Shown: positions 9,280 to 17,636 of the stretch, piece after piece
Numbering within the stretch: the stretch's first letter is position 1
Layout: each line of letters opens with the position of its first letter
Assembly: GCA_000310025.1 (NCBI GenBank)
Contig: FN649727.1
Location: forward strand, 2,557,942-2,575,577
Direction of reading: 5' to 3'
Length of the DNA: 17,636 bases
Source: Ectocarpus siliculosus
Lineage: Eukaryota > Sar > Phaeophyceae > Ectocarpales > Ectocarpaceae
Translations under genes and position numbers: made by a program
The notes under the pieces: generated by a model
Databases searched by the model: none
Told to the model about the DNA's origin: nothing
Seen by the model: the letters and a program-made list of their open reading frames with translations, nothing else

Positions 9280-10873
9280 ATGGCCCCGCATAGGCCGCTG
9301 AGCGTGCCGTGCGGGCGCACCTCGCTGGCGTCCGGCGAAGGGCCGATGGCGGTCGGCGAGTGCGTCGAGTCCGAGGGGGGCTCGCGGTACCTGGGCTGGG
9401 TGCCGGGTGTCAGCTGGAAGGCACGGCTGACCGTCACCGACGACGGAGCCGTGTACTCGGGCACGGACGGGAAGGAGGTAAGTCCAGCCGCAGAGGCGGT
9501 AGTGGCGATGGTACTGTACAATCGACTAAAACACAACTTCTCCCCCTGTAGCGAATACCGGTGCATGGGGGCGACGCCGGTGCGGCTGCTCCTCTTTTTC
9601 GAGGTGTTTTTGTGGAGACGCTTTTCGCTTCTTTGGGAACACGCACACGCAGAAGATTCGGTGTTCTCTAACGCGAGAACCTCGCTACTGGTGCTGCTAT
9701 ACACCGGACCCCTCCCCGCCGTAACAAAACCCACTTGCGTCAGGGGCTTACAAGATTGTTTTGTGTTCATGCTCAGGACCTCCCTGACCTCACTTCCCGA
9801 TCACCCTTTCTTTTTTTCCCCTCTCGGTTGGACTGGACAACACAACACCATCAGGTGCCCTTTTCCGCCGTCCTCGGCAAGGGGATGAGCAGCAACGGCG
9901 GCGACGGCGGCGGCGACGGCAACGGGCAGGACGGGGCGGGGGGCATGCTCTGTTCCGCGGAACGGCTGGTCCGCAGGGCCGTGCCGTTCATCGGCGACTT
10001 CGAGCACCGCGCACGCATGCGCGGGGAGAAGCTCGTGGTGGGGCGCGGCTTTTTCTGCCGCACCCACGAGACCCCCCGCCGCCCGCCGAGGAGCGTCATC
10101 GACGCTCTATTTCGGGGCCGCGGCGGCGGGGTGGCCAGCTTTTCGGAGCACACCGGCGACCTGCACGTGGTCAACTCCCGTGGCAAGGTGGTGTGGTAAG
10201 TGGACTACAACAAGCCGGTTGTGCACCAGCCAGTCAGTGTGTGGAGGTTGACCTGGCGTCCTCTCTTTGCTTGTTTCGGAATACAGAGTGGTCGTGTTGT
10301 ATTGGGTACGAATCAATCGACTTGCTTTCAGTCGTTTGTTCCTATTTCACTGCGAAAGAAGTTTGTCCCTTTTGTTTGCATGGTCTCAGATGTCGTCCGG
10401 TTTAAGCGCAACCATGACGACGCTGGACTCAGCCCCATCCACAAGTGGCTAGCCATGGTTGTGTATGCCCGCGGCGGAACGTTATTTCATCGAATGTTTT
10501 AGCTACAAAGTACATATCTCGGCGTACGGAAGTACGAATGACAACAATATGGTCGTAAATTCACTCGTCACTGTTCTAGTCTATGATACTTCGAAGCATA
10601 TATTGCATGAATGCAGCGTCCATTGCACGAATGAATATTTATATTCATGTGAATTTCCTGTGGTGCCTATTTCCTTTTGGTGCCTTGTCGAACAAAAGGT
10701 CCGCCGGTGACGACGTCAGCATCATCAGTGACAGCGCTGGCAGCACTGGCAGCACTGGCAGCACTGGCAGCAACCGCGGCGAGGGCAAGGACCGCGGTGG
10801 GGGCAAAGAGCGATGGTGGAGGCGGGGGTGGGGCAAGAAGGACGGGGGGGGGAAGACGGGTAGTTGGGGATGA
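9280..10873 (+). CDS. Three-exon gene of unknown function with Gly-Ser linker and basic tail
   Basis: Proposed exons are 9280-9477, 9855-10195 and about 10699-10873 (stop TGA), giving 237 residues. Exon 1 starts at ATG in a CCATGG context and ends before a consensus GTAAGT. Exon 2 follows CATCAG in phase 0 and ends before another GTAAGT. Exon 3 joins in phase 2, making a Trp codon across the junction; acceptors at 10698 and two in-frame CAGs just after it are all possible. Almost every third base in exons 1-3 is G or C, unlike the introns. Features: four Cys (11, 28, 99, 134), an N-terminal half rich in Gly, Trp and acidic residues, a Gly/Asp linker (about 84-96), a central basic region, a (GST)3 linker near 193-203 and a tail rich in Arg, Lys, Trp and Gly. 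I recognise no family. If exon 2 is not spliced, the protein ends with TGG-TAA at 10199 (180 residues). It may be the 3' half of the IQ gene upstream. Confidence 0.6.
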
Positions 10874-11254
10874 TGCCCATGGGGCCGACCATGAACGTGC
10901 TCATTTTCGTTTGGCCGGAGGTTCCCTCTGGGCCGAATGAAGCGCTCTCTCTCTCTCTTTCTGTGCTACCTCGAGCTCGTGAGTGAGTGCGTTCGCGGTA
11001 ATTTGATTTCACGAATTTGAAGACACGTAGATTATGTAAGCATGTACTTATTTTCGAGAGAAACGCATCCACCTAGTATGCTGTTACTCATTGGGTATGC
11101 TTCAGTCTTAAATTCCAAGTCGTTTTCTTGATTATTCTCTTGTTGGTTTGATTGTGATGGATAAACCTTTCTCCTGTGGGTGGGATAGAAGGACACTTGA
11201 AGCCCGGTGCGGAGGAGACGGGTTGGGTTTGAGGTTAATTTTCTTTGCCGTTGC
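10874..11254. other. No feature seen (about 380 bases)
   Basis: Mixed-composition sequence downstream of the unknown gene, probably its 3' untranslated and flanking region. It contains a short (CT)n run near 10946-10960. No polyadenylation signal could be assigned. The right part (from about 11220) weakly resembles the tail of the 176-bp repeat that follows. Confidence 0.5.
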
Positions 11255-12400
11255 CTGCCATTTAGGAGATGGATTGTCTGCTCCAGTATGCGATAGACGG
11301 AGAGAGACCCACACACACACGTTTGTTTTTTTGTTGCTTTGGTTTGACTGTCGCTGCTGCTTACCTAGGATATGGATCGCTTCCCAAAGCATGCCGTAGA
11401 TGGAGACATACACGCACACGTTTTGTTTCTTGCACTGGGGGTTGGAGAAAGGCGGTGCTTGGGGACAGTTTTTTTCTGGAACTAAAGACCACTTTTTAGG
11501 TCTGGAGTTTTGGTTTGGTTTGACTGTCGCTGCTGCCTACCTAGGATATGGATCGCTTCCTAAAGCATGCCGTAGATGGAGACATACACGCACACGTTTT
11601 GTTTCTTGCACTGGGGGTTGGAGAAAGGCGGTGCTTGGGGACAGTTTTTTTCTGGAACTAAAGACCACTTTTTAGGTCTGGAGTTTTGGTTTGGTTTGAT
11701 TGTCGTTGCTACCGACCAAGGGTATGGATTGCCTACTAAAGCATGCCGTAGATGGAGACATACACGCACACGTTTTGTTTCTTGCACTGGGGGTTGGAGA
11801 AAGGCGGTGCTTGGGGACAGTTTTTTTCCGGAACTAAAGACCACTTTTTAGGTCTGGAGTTTTGGTTTGTATTGACTGTCGCTGCTGCCTACCTAGGATA
11901 TGGATCGCTTCCTAAAGCATGCCGTAGATGGAGACATACACGCACACGTTTTGTTTCTTGCACTGGGGGTTGGAGAAAGGCGGTGCTTGGGGACAGTTTT
12001 TTTCTGGAACTAAAGACCACTTTTTAGGTCTGGAGTTTTGGTTTGTTTTGACTGTCGGTGCTGCCTACCTAGGATATGGATTGCCTACTAAAGCATGCCG
12101 TAGATGGAGACACACACACACACACGTTTTTTTTCTCTTTTTGTACTGTTGGCCACTCAAGGGCAAGGGCTATTTGCTGAGACAGTCAATAGGTGGACAC
12201 ACACACTACGCATGTTTTTTTTTCTCTTTTTGTTTTTCTGTTACCGGCCGATGGCATGGGTTCGGCTGAGACAGTCTAAGTGTGGACACATGTACACACA
12301 CACACACACACGCGGTTTATTTTGTTGCAGTTGGGGGTGGGGAAAGGCGGTGCCTGGGGACGTTTTCTTTCTGGAACTGAAGACCCCTTTAGGTCTCATC
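11255..12400. repeat. 176-bp tandem array, four full units plus degenerate flanking units
   Basis: Four near-identical units start with GTAGATGGAGAC at 11396, 11572, 11748 and 11924, a fifth starts at 12100 and soon diverges. Each unit has a CACGCACACG block, GGTTGGAGAAAGGCGGTGCTT, a T run, an AAGACC-loop-GGTCT inverted repeat, and a CCTAGGATATGGAT block. To the left, 11293-11395 is a unit with about 75 bases missing from its middle, preceded by a remnant tail. To the right, 12100-12400 holds shortened (CA)n-rich units, the last keeping the core at 12331-12395. Because 176 is not a multiple of three, the repeated 91-codon open frames here change frame between units and are not genes. Confidence 0.9.
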
Positions 12401-12654
12401 TTGTTCGTTGCTTAGTGATGCTCTGTCTCTTAGAAAGAAGAGCAAGGGGGGCTACTACTGTCGGGAACGCTTGCAGTCTTTTGTTTTTCGCTGCTTGTCT
12501 TTTATTTCACATGACTGTTTAATTTTGTGTCCGTTTTTTTTTTGTTCGTTGTCTCACCCGAAGGGAGGGGAATGATCGCGATCAACTGCTGTGATCATGT
12601 TGTGTTGTCTGCGGATACAACGGGGGCCGGGTCGGGAGTGTTGTTCAGTCGGGG

Positions 12655-13590
12655 AGACTATTCTTATTGCGAGCTGACTTGGTCAGGAGTGGAGCGCCCT
12701 TTTAGCCGCTTCGTGCCATGTCGACCGTTTTTTTTGTGGAGAGGAAGGTTTTATTTTTCCGTTTTGTTTTTCCGCGCTTTGTGTTCAAGTACGTACCTCT
12801 CAGCATGTGTTGTAGGATATGCTGCTGCTGCTAGCGGACTTCATCTGCAGCCCTTGCTGCATAGCACTGCGTTCGCACTTTCGTTCCGTCTTTTATTTTT
12901 TCGCTTCGCTTGGCATAGTTTGCACATGTCGTCGAACGACAATGCCATCGGATGTATTTCCGATGTGTCTGCCTTCAGGTAGGGCTGTAGTTATTGCGAG
13001 TTTACGGGGACGGTCTTGGGGCGCTCTTGTGGCCGCTTTATCGAGTGATATTCGGGTGGGGACACCGCTTTTTTTTTGTCGATTCTTTGGAAGTACCTCT
13101 GCATGTCTGTGTCTGATCTGCTGCGGCTATCGGGATTGATCCCGGTAAAACAGTGGAGGAAAAAACTTGACTGCTGTTGGTGCTTGCAAGAAGCCGATGG
13201 GAATGCTTGAGTTCATTTGTAGCCCTTGCTGCATAGCGTTGCGTTCGCGCTTTTGTTCCGTACTTTTTTTTGTACTTCGCTTTGCACAGTTTGCATGTGT
13301 CGTCGAACGACAATGCCATCGGTTGTATTACGGATGTGTCTGTCTTCAGCTAGGGGGACCGACGGCTGTACTTATAGCGAGTTTACGGGGACGGTGTTGG
13401 AGCGCTCTTGTGGCCGCTGTATCAACTGATATCCGGGTGGGGATACCCTTTTTTTAGTCGCTTCTTTGGAAGTACCTCTGCATGTCTGTGTCTGACCTGC
13501 TGCGGCTACCGGGATTGATCCCGGTGAAGCAGTGGAGGAAAAAACTTGACTGCTGTTGGTGCTTGCAAGAAGCCGATGGGAATGAATGCT
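12655..13590. repeat. 372-bp tandem duplication with a third degenerate partial copy
   Basis: Unit 1 (12841-13212) and unit 2 (13213 to about 13590) share CCCTTGCTGCATAGC, GTCGAACGACAATGCCATCGG, GCGAGTTTACGGGGACGG, GGAAGTACCTCTGCATGTC and a palindromic CGGGATTGATCCCG, ending with TGCAAGAAGCCGATGGGAATG. A diverged fragment of the middle part lies at about 12655-12725 (TTATTGCGAG to AGCCGCTT). Differences between the units fall evenly over the three codon positions in the best frame, with frame-breaking indels, so I do not call it coding. Confidence 0.85.
13508..13525. repeat. Near-perfect palindrome in the 372-bp repeat
   Basis: ACCGGGATTGATCCCGGT has 8-bp arms around a central TG. The equivalent site in unit 1 (13131-13144) keeps the inner 6-bp arms, CGGGAT/ATCCCG. 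It could be a dyad-symmetric protein-binding site or a small hairpin; its function is unknown. Confidence 0.75.
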
Positions 13591-13599
13591 TGATTGCCA

Positions 13600-14270
13600 A
13601 GGCATTTTGTTCTATCCCCCCACCCACCCCCCGGTATTGTTGGACGATGCAAAGACGGGATGGTGACGAGCACAACTAGTTGCAGCTACAACTAGCACTT
13701 GTCCAGTCATTCTTGCTCGTCGAACACAGGTTTAGACGACCCCGGCATACCCTCTGACTCTGTACTACGTTCCCGGCAATCAGTGTACGGATGTTCATGT
13801 TTCATACGATTGCGGCGAGATGGTTTATTTCGGAGAGTAGGCGCCCCCCGCTCTCCCTCCCCCCTTGTGCTATGCCAAGCGTTGTTTTGTTTTGGTGTTT
13901 TGTTTTGTTGGATAGAAGATGTGGTCGTCATGGCCGCTCTTGGCAACTAGTGGGACCCGTTCCTGGTGGTGGTGTTTTTTTTTTTTGCGGTTACCACGAA
14001 AGTCCCGTGTGTGTGTGTGTCGCACTACTGTAGTAGTCCCGGTGCTACGACAGCAGTTAGTTCAGTGTGGCAAGTGATGTGGAGAGCTGATTCTGCTACT
14101 TGCATGCGAAGGACTGCTTTTTGAGGTGGTGGTGTTGCGCTTGTCTGTGGCGACATAGATAGATGGGTCGGTCCAACGAGCACTCCTTCAAGTGCCAGTG
14201 GTGTGAGTCGACAGAGGTTTTTGTTTTACGCAACTAGGAGGGCGAGTCCATCATTTACAGGACGTAGGAA
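13600..14270. other. No gene seen; unique sequence between arrays
   Basis: About 670 bases without a convincing open frame on either strand. It has a C-rich run near 13617-13632 and a T run at 13976-13986. A decayed decamer-like word (GACAGCAGTTAG) is near 14050. Nothing else was recognised. Confidence 0.5.
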
Positions 14271-14272
14271 AC

Positions 14273-15215
14273 ATGTGTGTGTGTGTGTGTGTTTTATTTT
14301 TTATTAGCAGCATCGACCGCGCTACCGACTGACCGTTGAACGACTCAAGTCTTCGTGCGGTTAACTCCGGGAAGTGTTTCTTAATGCCTGATCTGGGGCC
14401 TCGTGATGGGGGGTCACGGGGGGGGCCGTACTCATTTGTTGCTTGCCGTAGTCATTTGACCATTGACCACGCGTCCCTTTCGAGACGGAGCATCACGGGG
14501 GGGGGCTAGACAATTCTCCGGTGTGTGTGTGTGTGTGTCGTTGGTATTAGCATCGACCAGGCTACCTGACTGACCATTGATAGACGCCAGTCTCAGTGCG
14601 GCTAAATCCGGGAAATGCTTCTAAATGCCATGATCTGGGGCCTCGTGAGGGGGGGTCACGGGGGGAGGCTAGGTTATTGTCCGGAGTGTGTGTGCGTGTG
14701 TGTGTCTCTCTCTTGTTTGGCATCGACCGCGGTGTGTGTGGGTGGATATCTCTCTTTGCTTTGACGTTTCCGGCAGCTCAGGTGTCAAATCTTTTTTTGG
14801 CTCATCGCGTGTGTGTTGTGTCCATTTCGACGACTAGACTTGATTCCTTCGATGGTTGGCTGTGTGCTACCTGTTTTCGGCAACACGCCCTACCCAACTG
14901 ACCATTGATAGACGCCAGTTTCAGCGCGGTTAAATCCGGGAAATCTTCTAAATAGATGCCATGATCGGGGCCTCGTGATGCGGGGTCACGCGGGGAGGCT
15001 AGGTTATTGTCCGGAGTGTGTGTGCGTGTGTGTGTCTCTCTCTTGTTTGGCATCGACCGCGGTGTGTGTGGGTGGATGTGTGGATATCTATCTTTGCTTC
15101 AGCGTTTACGGCAGCTCAGGTGTAACATTTGTTTGGCACGCATGTGTGTGTTGTGTCCATTTCGACGACTAAAATAGACTTGATTACCTCGATGGTTGGC
15201 TATGCGCTACTTACT
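14273..15215. repeat. Tandem array (about 329-bp period) with (GT)n and G-run blocks
   Basis: Block a, (GT)n followed within about 30 bases by GCATCGACC, occurs with GCATCGACC at 14310, 14550, 14720 and 15050. Block b, CTGACC[AG]TTGA to GGGGCCTCGTGA, occurs three times, with TGACCxTTGA at 14330, 14571 and 14899. Block c, GGCAGCTCAGGTGT to GATGGTTGGCT, occurs twice (about 14773-14863 and 15110-15202). The main period is about 329 bases, with one shorter 241-base unit. Each block b holds CGTGA-G run-TCACG followed by another G run, so both a hairpin and G-quadruplex-type folding are possible. Confidence 0.85.
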
Positions 15216-15673
15216 TTCTGAAACACCAATCCTTCTGTGTTTCCAGGCGGTTGTTGTACGTCGGTAGCGCACACGAGTGTTGGGCTATACCGGTGTCTTT
15301 GAAGGTGGAAGAACGACATCCAAAGGGCCTCGGTTTTCGTTTTGGATTGATTTTGCGCGACTCTGCTCTGTCTACTAGTAGTATCGAAAGGGGGCGATTG
15401 GTACATTTTCGCTAGGAAGAAACTACTGCGGTGTTTCGCCCGTGGTGCGTTATTCATAGAGCGTTCACCTACCGCGGGGGGGGGGCGATACGTTTGTTTT
15501 CGGGGATTTCGGTTTACGATGTGTATTGTATCCGACGGGAAGGGTTGGTCCGATTTATTTTCATTTTGTTTAACATTTGCGTCACGTGTCACATGGCAGA
15601 AAGACTAGCCATTCGAAGTACTATTCCCGAGGGAAGGAGATGTTGCTGTCCAGCGCAAAGAGGACAACGACGT

Positions 15674-15758
15674 GTCAGGGGAAACAAAAACAAACAAACC
15701 TCTCCAGGGGGAGAAAGGTCAGGGGAAACAAAAACAAAAAAACTCTCCAGGGGGGGAT
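15674..15758. repeat. 44-bp direct tandem duplication
   Basis: Two copies of a unit starting GTCAGGGGAAACAAAAACAA and ending CTCTCCAGGGGG, at 15674-15717 and 15718-15758. Copy 2 has a few fewer bases in the A-rich part. It has no evident function. Confidence 0.85.
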
Positions 15759-16564
15759 GGATAATTTTAATAAATTAAGGGCGTGAAGACAAGGGAAGGT
15801 GTGATGTTATTTCTGTTCCGCAAAGAAAGGGTGTAGGAGGTTGTTTCTTGTTGAGGAAAGAGGAAGAATATGGTCGTTTTTTTCTAGTCGTGAGAAAGGA
15901 GAAGAGGAGGATGACGTGTACTCCAGGAGACGAACGAAAAGATGGATCTGGTGTACCATGGATAAGAAACCTCCGCGCACAAATTCGTGTGGCCTTTCGA
16001 AAGAAACGTTGTTTTTGTAGCACCATGCGGAGGGATCGACTTACGATTATGGATGGTGGTTTCTTGTCGGCCGCCAATACTCGTCATTACTCGTTACAAC
16101 CCCCAACGCAAAGAAAGTCCGCAAAGCAGACATGCCCGGGCTCAACTGGCAGCGGTGCCAAGAACGGCAGTAGCAACACCGAGGGCGTGTGTACATGCAG
16201 GGGGATGAACGACTCTCTCATCACCCGACCAAATCTTACCTCAACAAACAGCTCTTCCACAAGGTTCCGCAGAAATCGACGTACAAATTTTAGACACCAC
16301 AGACTTCAGATAGATGAGATAGTGCCACCGCTCACATACAGTCGGAGCTTTGGAGCCAGGCCGTAAAGGAAAAAGGTTGCAGGTGTAAGTTTTGAAACAT
16401 GAGAAATAGCCTAAAGAACTTGAACCCCCATCTCTCATACCTACGCCGTCCCCCGTGGGTTCTCCACGGCCGGAGAAAATAATCTTGTCTTGATACTTTG
16501 ACAAAAAAAAGCAGGAAGAGCGACGATCCTCGAAAAATATTTTTGTGGGGAATAGGCGTCGCCA

Positions 16565-16586
16565 TCTACTGCTGTACAGCAGTAGA
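16565..16586. repeat. Perfect 22-bp palindrome built from two decamers
   Basis: The core CTACTGCTGTACAGCAGTAG (16566-16585) reads the same on both strands, and one further T/A pair extends it. It is an inverted fusion of two TACAGCAGTA words overlapping by two bases, the same word that is clustered at 1.0-4.4 kb. Confidence 0.9.
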
Positions 16587-16763
16587 ATCTCTGCAGCGAG
16601 TTCAGTGCCTGCACGTGCGCGTCATACAGCGGTGACTACGGGGCGATCCGTGCACATGTGTATAGCCTACATGCTCACAATAGCAGATATCTTGTGTATT
16701 CCAGGATTTGGATATCATATCCTCCGTTGGGCGGGTAAATCGGCCACGTGCGCACGCCCAGGA

Positions 16764-16790
16764 TTGTTGTTGTTGTCTTCACATTAAAAA
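16764..16790 (-). repeat. Inverted copy of the 27-bp (CAA)n-tail word
   Basis: This is the exact reverse complement of 8424-8450. Read on the minus strand it is TTTTTAATGTGAAGAC followed by AAC repeats. The bases upstream on that strand do not match the insert in the IQ-gene intron, so if it is a retroposon tail this copy is 5'-truncated or from a different element. Confidence 0.75.
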
Positions 16791-17139
16791 GCGAGTATTT
16801 CAGATGGATCCAACCTAAGGGGGGAGGAGTCTGAAATTGGTGTTTATTGGAGTTGATGAGAAGTGAGCATTTATTATTATGTGCCAAAGAGGATGTCTGC
16901 GTGCGTATAGAAGAGGAGGCATGCGCACCGAGAGAAGGCAGCTGCTCGCAGGACATTCCGTTTGCGCCCGATCACGTTGAAGCATCATCAGTGCTGGAGC
17001 ACAGGGACTGCTAAACGTACGAGTGGACAACACTGCCAGCTACTACCTGTTAAGACGTTCTGTTCCGAGGAGCTAGTGTTACGCGGCCATCCAAGCGCAG
17101 CACAACCGAGCCATCATCTTGACGTTCCTCGTCAAAGAC

Positions 17140-17636
17140 ATGGAAGTTTACACACGAGATGTGCAGATGTTCGCGGACGAGATGCAGCGGCGCTTCGTTC
17201 TCCCTCCGCCGTCGGACTCTCTCTCGCCCCCCCCCCTCCCGGCTTTCCCAAACATCGCGGCGTATCTCCGGTCGGGAGGGCTGATCAATTCTGCTGTGCA
17301 AGGCAAGCCCGGCAGTTCGTCGGCCGCCGCAGCGGGCGCCGGGGGACGCAGCGAGGCCAAGGAGCAGGGGGTGTGCTACAAGTTCCAGAACGACGGTAAA
17401 TGTCGGTGGGGGCAGAAGTGCAAGTTCGCGCATGTGGCGCCACGGAAGGCCGGCGGAAAGGGAGGAAAAAGAGGGGGCGCGACTGGCGGCGGCGCCGAGG
17501 GTGGCGACTCGAAAGGTAGCCCCTCCACCGCCGCCGACACCAACGCCTCTGCCGCCGCCGCCCCAGCGAAGCGGGCCAAGGTGGGAACGGCCGGGACGAA
17601 GACTCGCAGCAGTGCGAAGGGCGGTGCCGGCGGCGG
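17140..17636 (+). CDS. CCCH zinc-finger protein, 5' part, cut by the window edge
   Basis: The frame is open from 17077 (stop TAG 17074-17076) to the end of the window; the first ATG, at 17140 in a GACATGG context, is the chosen start. It gives 165 complete codons. Residues 1-30 (MEVYTRDVQMFADEMQRRF) look helical, then comes a Pro-rich stretch and an Ala/Gly/Ser linker. Residues 79-98 form a canonical C-x8-C-x5-C-x3-H finger (C79, C88, C94, H98) with the aromatic positions typical of RNA-binding CCCH fingers (YKF after the first Cys, KFAH at the end). A Gly/Lys-rich region and PAKRAKV, a likely nuclear localisation signal, follow. CCCH proteins usually bind RNA in mRNA processing or decay; the specific role here is unknown. 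A second finger may lie beyond the edge. GGTAAAT inside the finger resembles a donor but is read through. Confidence 0.85.
   Translation, partial: MEVYTRDVQMFADEMQRRFVLPPPSDSLSPPPLPAFPNIAAYLRSGGLINSAVQGKPGSSSAAAAGAGGRSEAKEQGVCYKFQNDGKCRWGQKCKFAHVAPRKAGGKGGKRGGATGGGAEGGDSKGSPSTAADTNASAAAAPAKRAKVGTAGTKTRSSAKGGAGG

Larger units (their letters stand above)
15216..17139. other. No gene recognised; flanking DNA left of the zinc-finger gene
   Basis: The best open frame (15848-16366, 172 codons from a TTG, first ATG at 15911) is rich in Arg, Lys, Ser and Thr, has no recognisable domain and lacks the G/C third-position bias, so I do not call it. The right part, from about 16900, is probably promoter or 5' untranslated region for the zinc-finger gene. 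Small repeats are listed separately. Confidence 0.45.

Noticed and set aside
11400-12269. Five overlapping ORFs of 91-113 codons starting METYTHT/METHTHT
   Set aside because: They repeat because the DNA repeats with a 176-bp period. That period is not a multiple of three, so each ORF reads the same DNA in two frames, and stops differ between units. No codon bias.
12527-12982. 151-codon + ORF rich in Phe/Leu/Ser
   Set aside because: Starts at GTG, overlaps the 372-bp repeat, and the second repeat copy does not keep the frame.
11255-15215. CRISPR array
   Set aside because: Repeats are long, contiguous and without unique spacers, and the window is eukaryotic.
15848-16366. 172-codon + ORF
   Set aside because: TTG start, no recognisable domain, no G/C third-position bias. 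A real gene cannot be fully excluded, but nothing supports it.

Overview
This window looks like nuclear DNA of a eukaryote. GC-rich exons with G/C-biased third codon positions are split by introns with GTAAG/GTACG donors and CAG acceptors, and sit in long, repeat-rich non-coding DNA. The proteins carry Ala, Gly and Arg runs. There is no operon structure, Shine-Dalgarno spacing or other prokaryotic signal. The style (several short exons, (GT)n and (TTG)n tracts, local tandem arrays, a recurrent TACAGCAGTA word) reminds me of a brown alga or another stramenopile such as Ectocarpus. That is an impression, not a proof.

Layout, all supported genes on the + strand: (1) 1-4.7 kb has no convincing gene but is dotted with the decamer TACAGCAGTA and holds a 95-bp duplication. 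(2) 4713-5798 is a Gly/Arg (RGG)-rich open frame with internal repeats; its frame is not certain. (3) 6100-8954 is a four-exon gene for an IQ-motif (calmodulin-binding type) protein ending in a hydrophobic segment. Its middle is a 728-bp exon+intron tandem duplication whose second intron carries an extra ~808 bp. (4) 9280-10873 is a three-exon gene of unknown function with a Gly-Ser linker and a basic RGG-like tail. Genes 3 and 4 can also be joined in frame as one seven-exon gene. (5) 11.25-15.2 kb has no gene; it is three successive tandem-repeat arrays with main periods of 176, 372 and about 329 bp, each with a conserved short inverted repeat. (6) 15.2-17.1 kb is non-coding as far as I can see, with a 44-bp duplication and a perfect 22-bp palindrome. 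(7) 17140 to the right edge is the start of a CCCH zinc-finger gene that runs out of the window.

The genes do not form an obvious pathway. The most distinctive features are the IQ gene built by in-frame exon/intron duplication, and the dense local repeat families, one of which (176 bp) keeps a conserved core even in its most degenerate distal unit. All exon boundaries are read by eye from splice-site consensus, reading frame and phase. No transcript evidence or database search was available.
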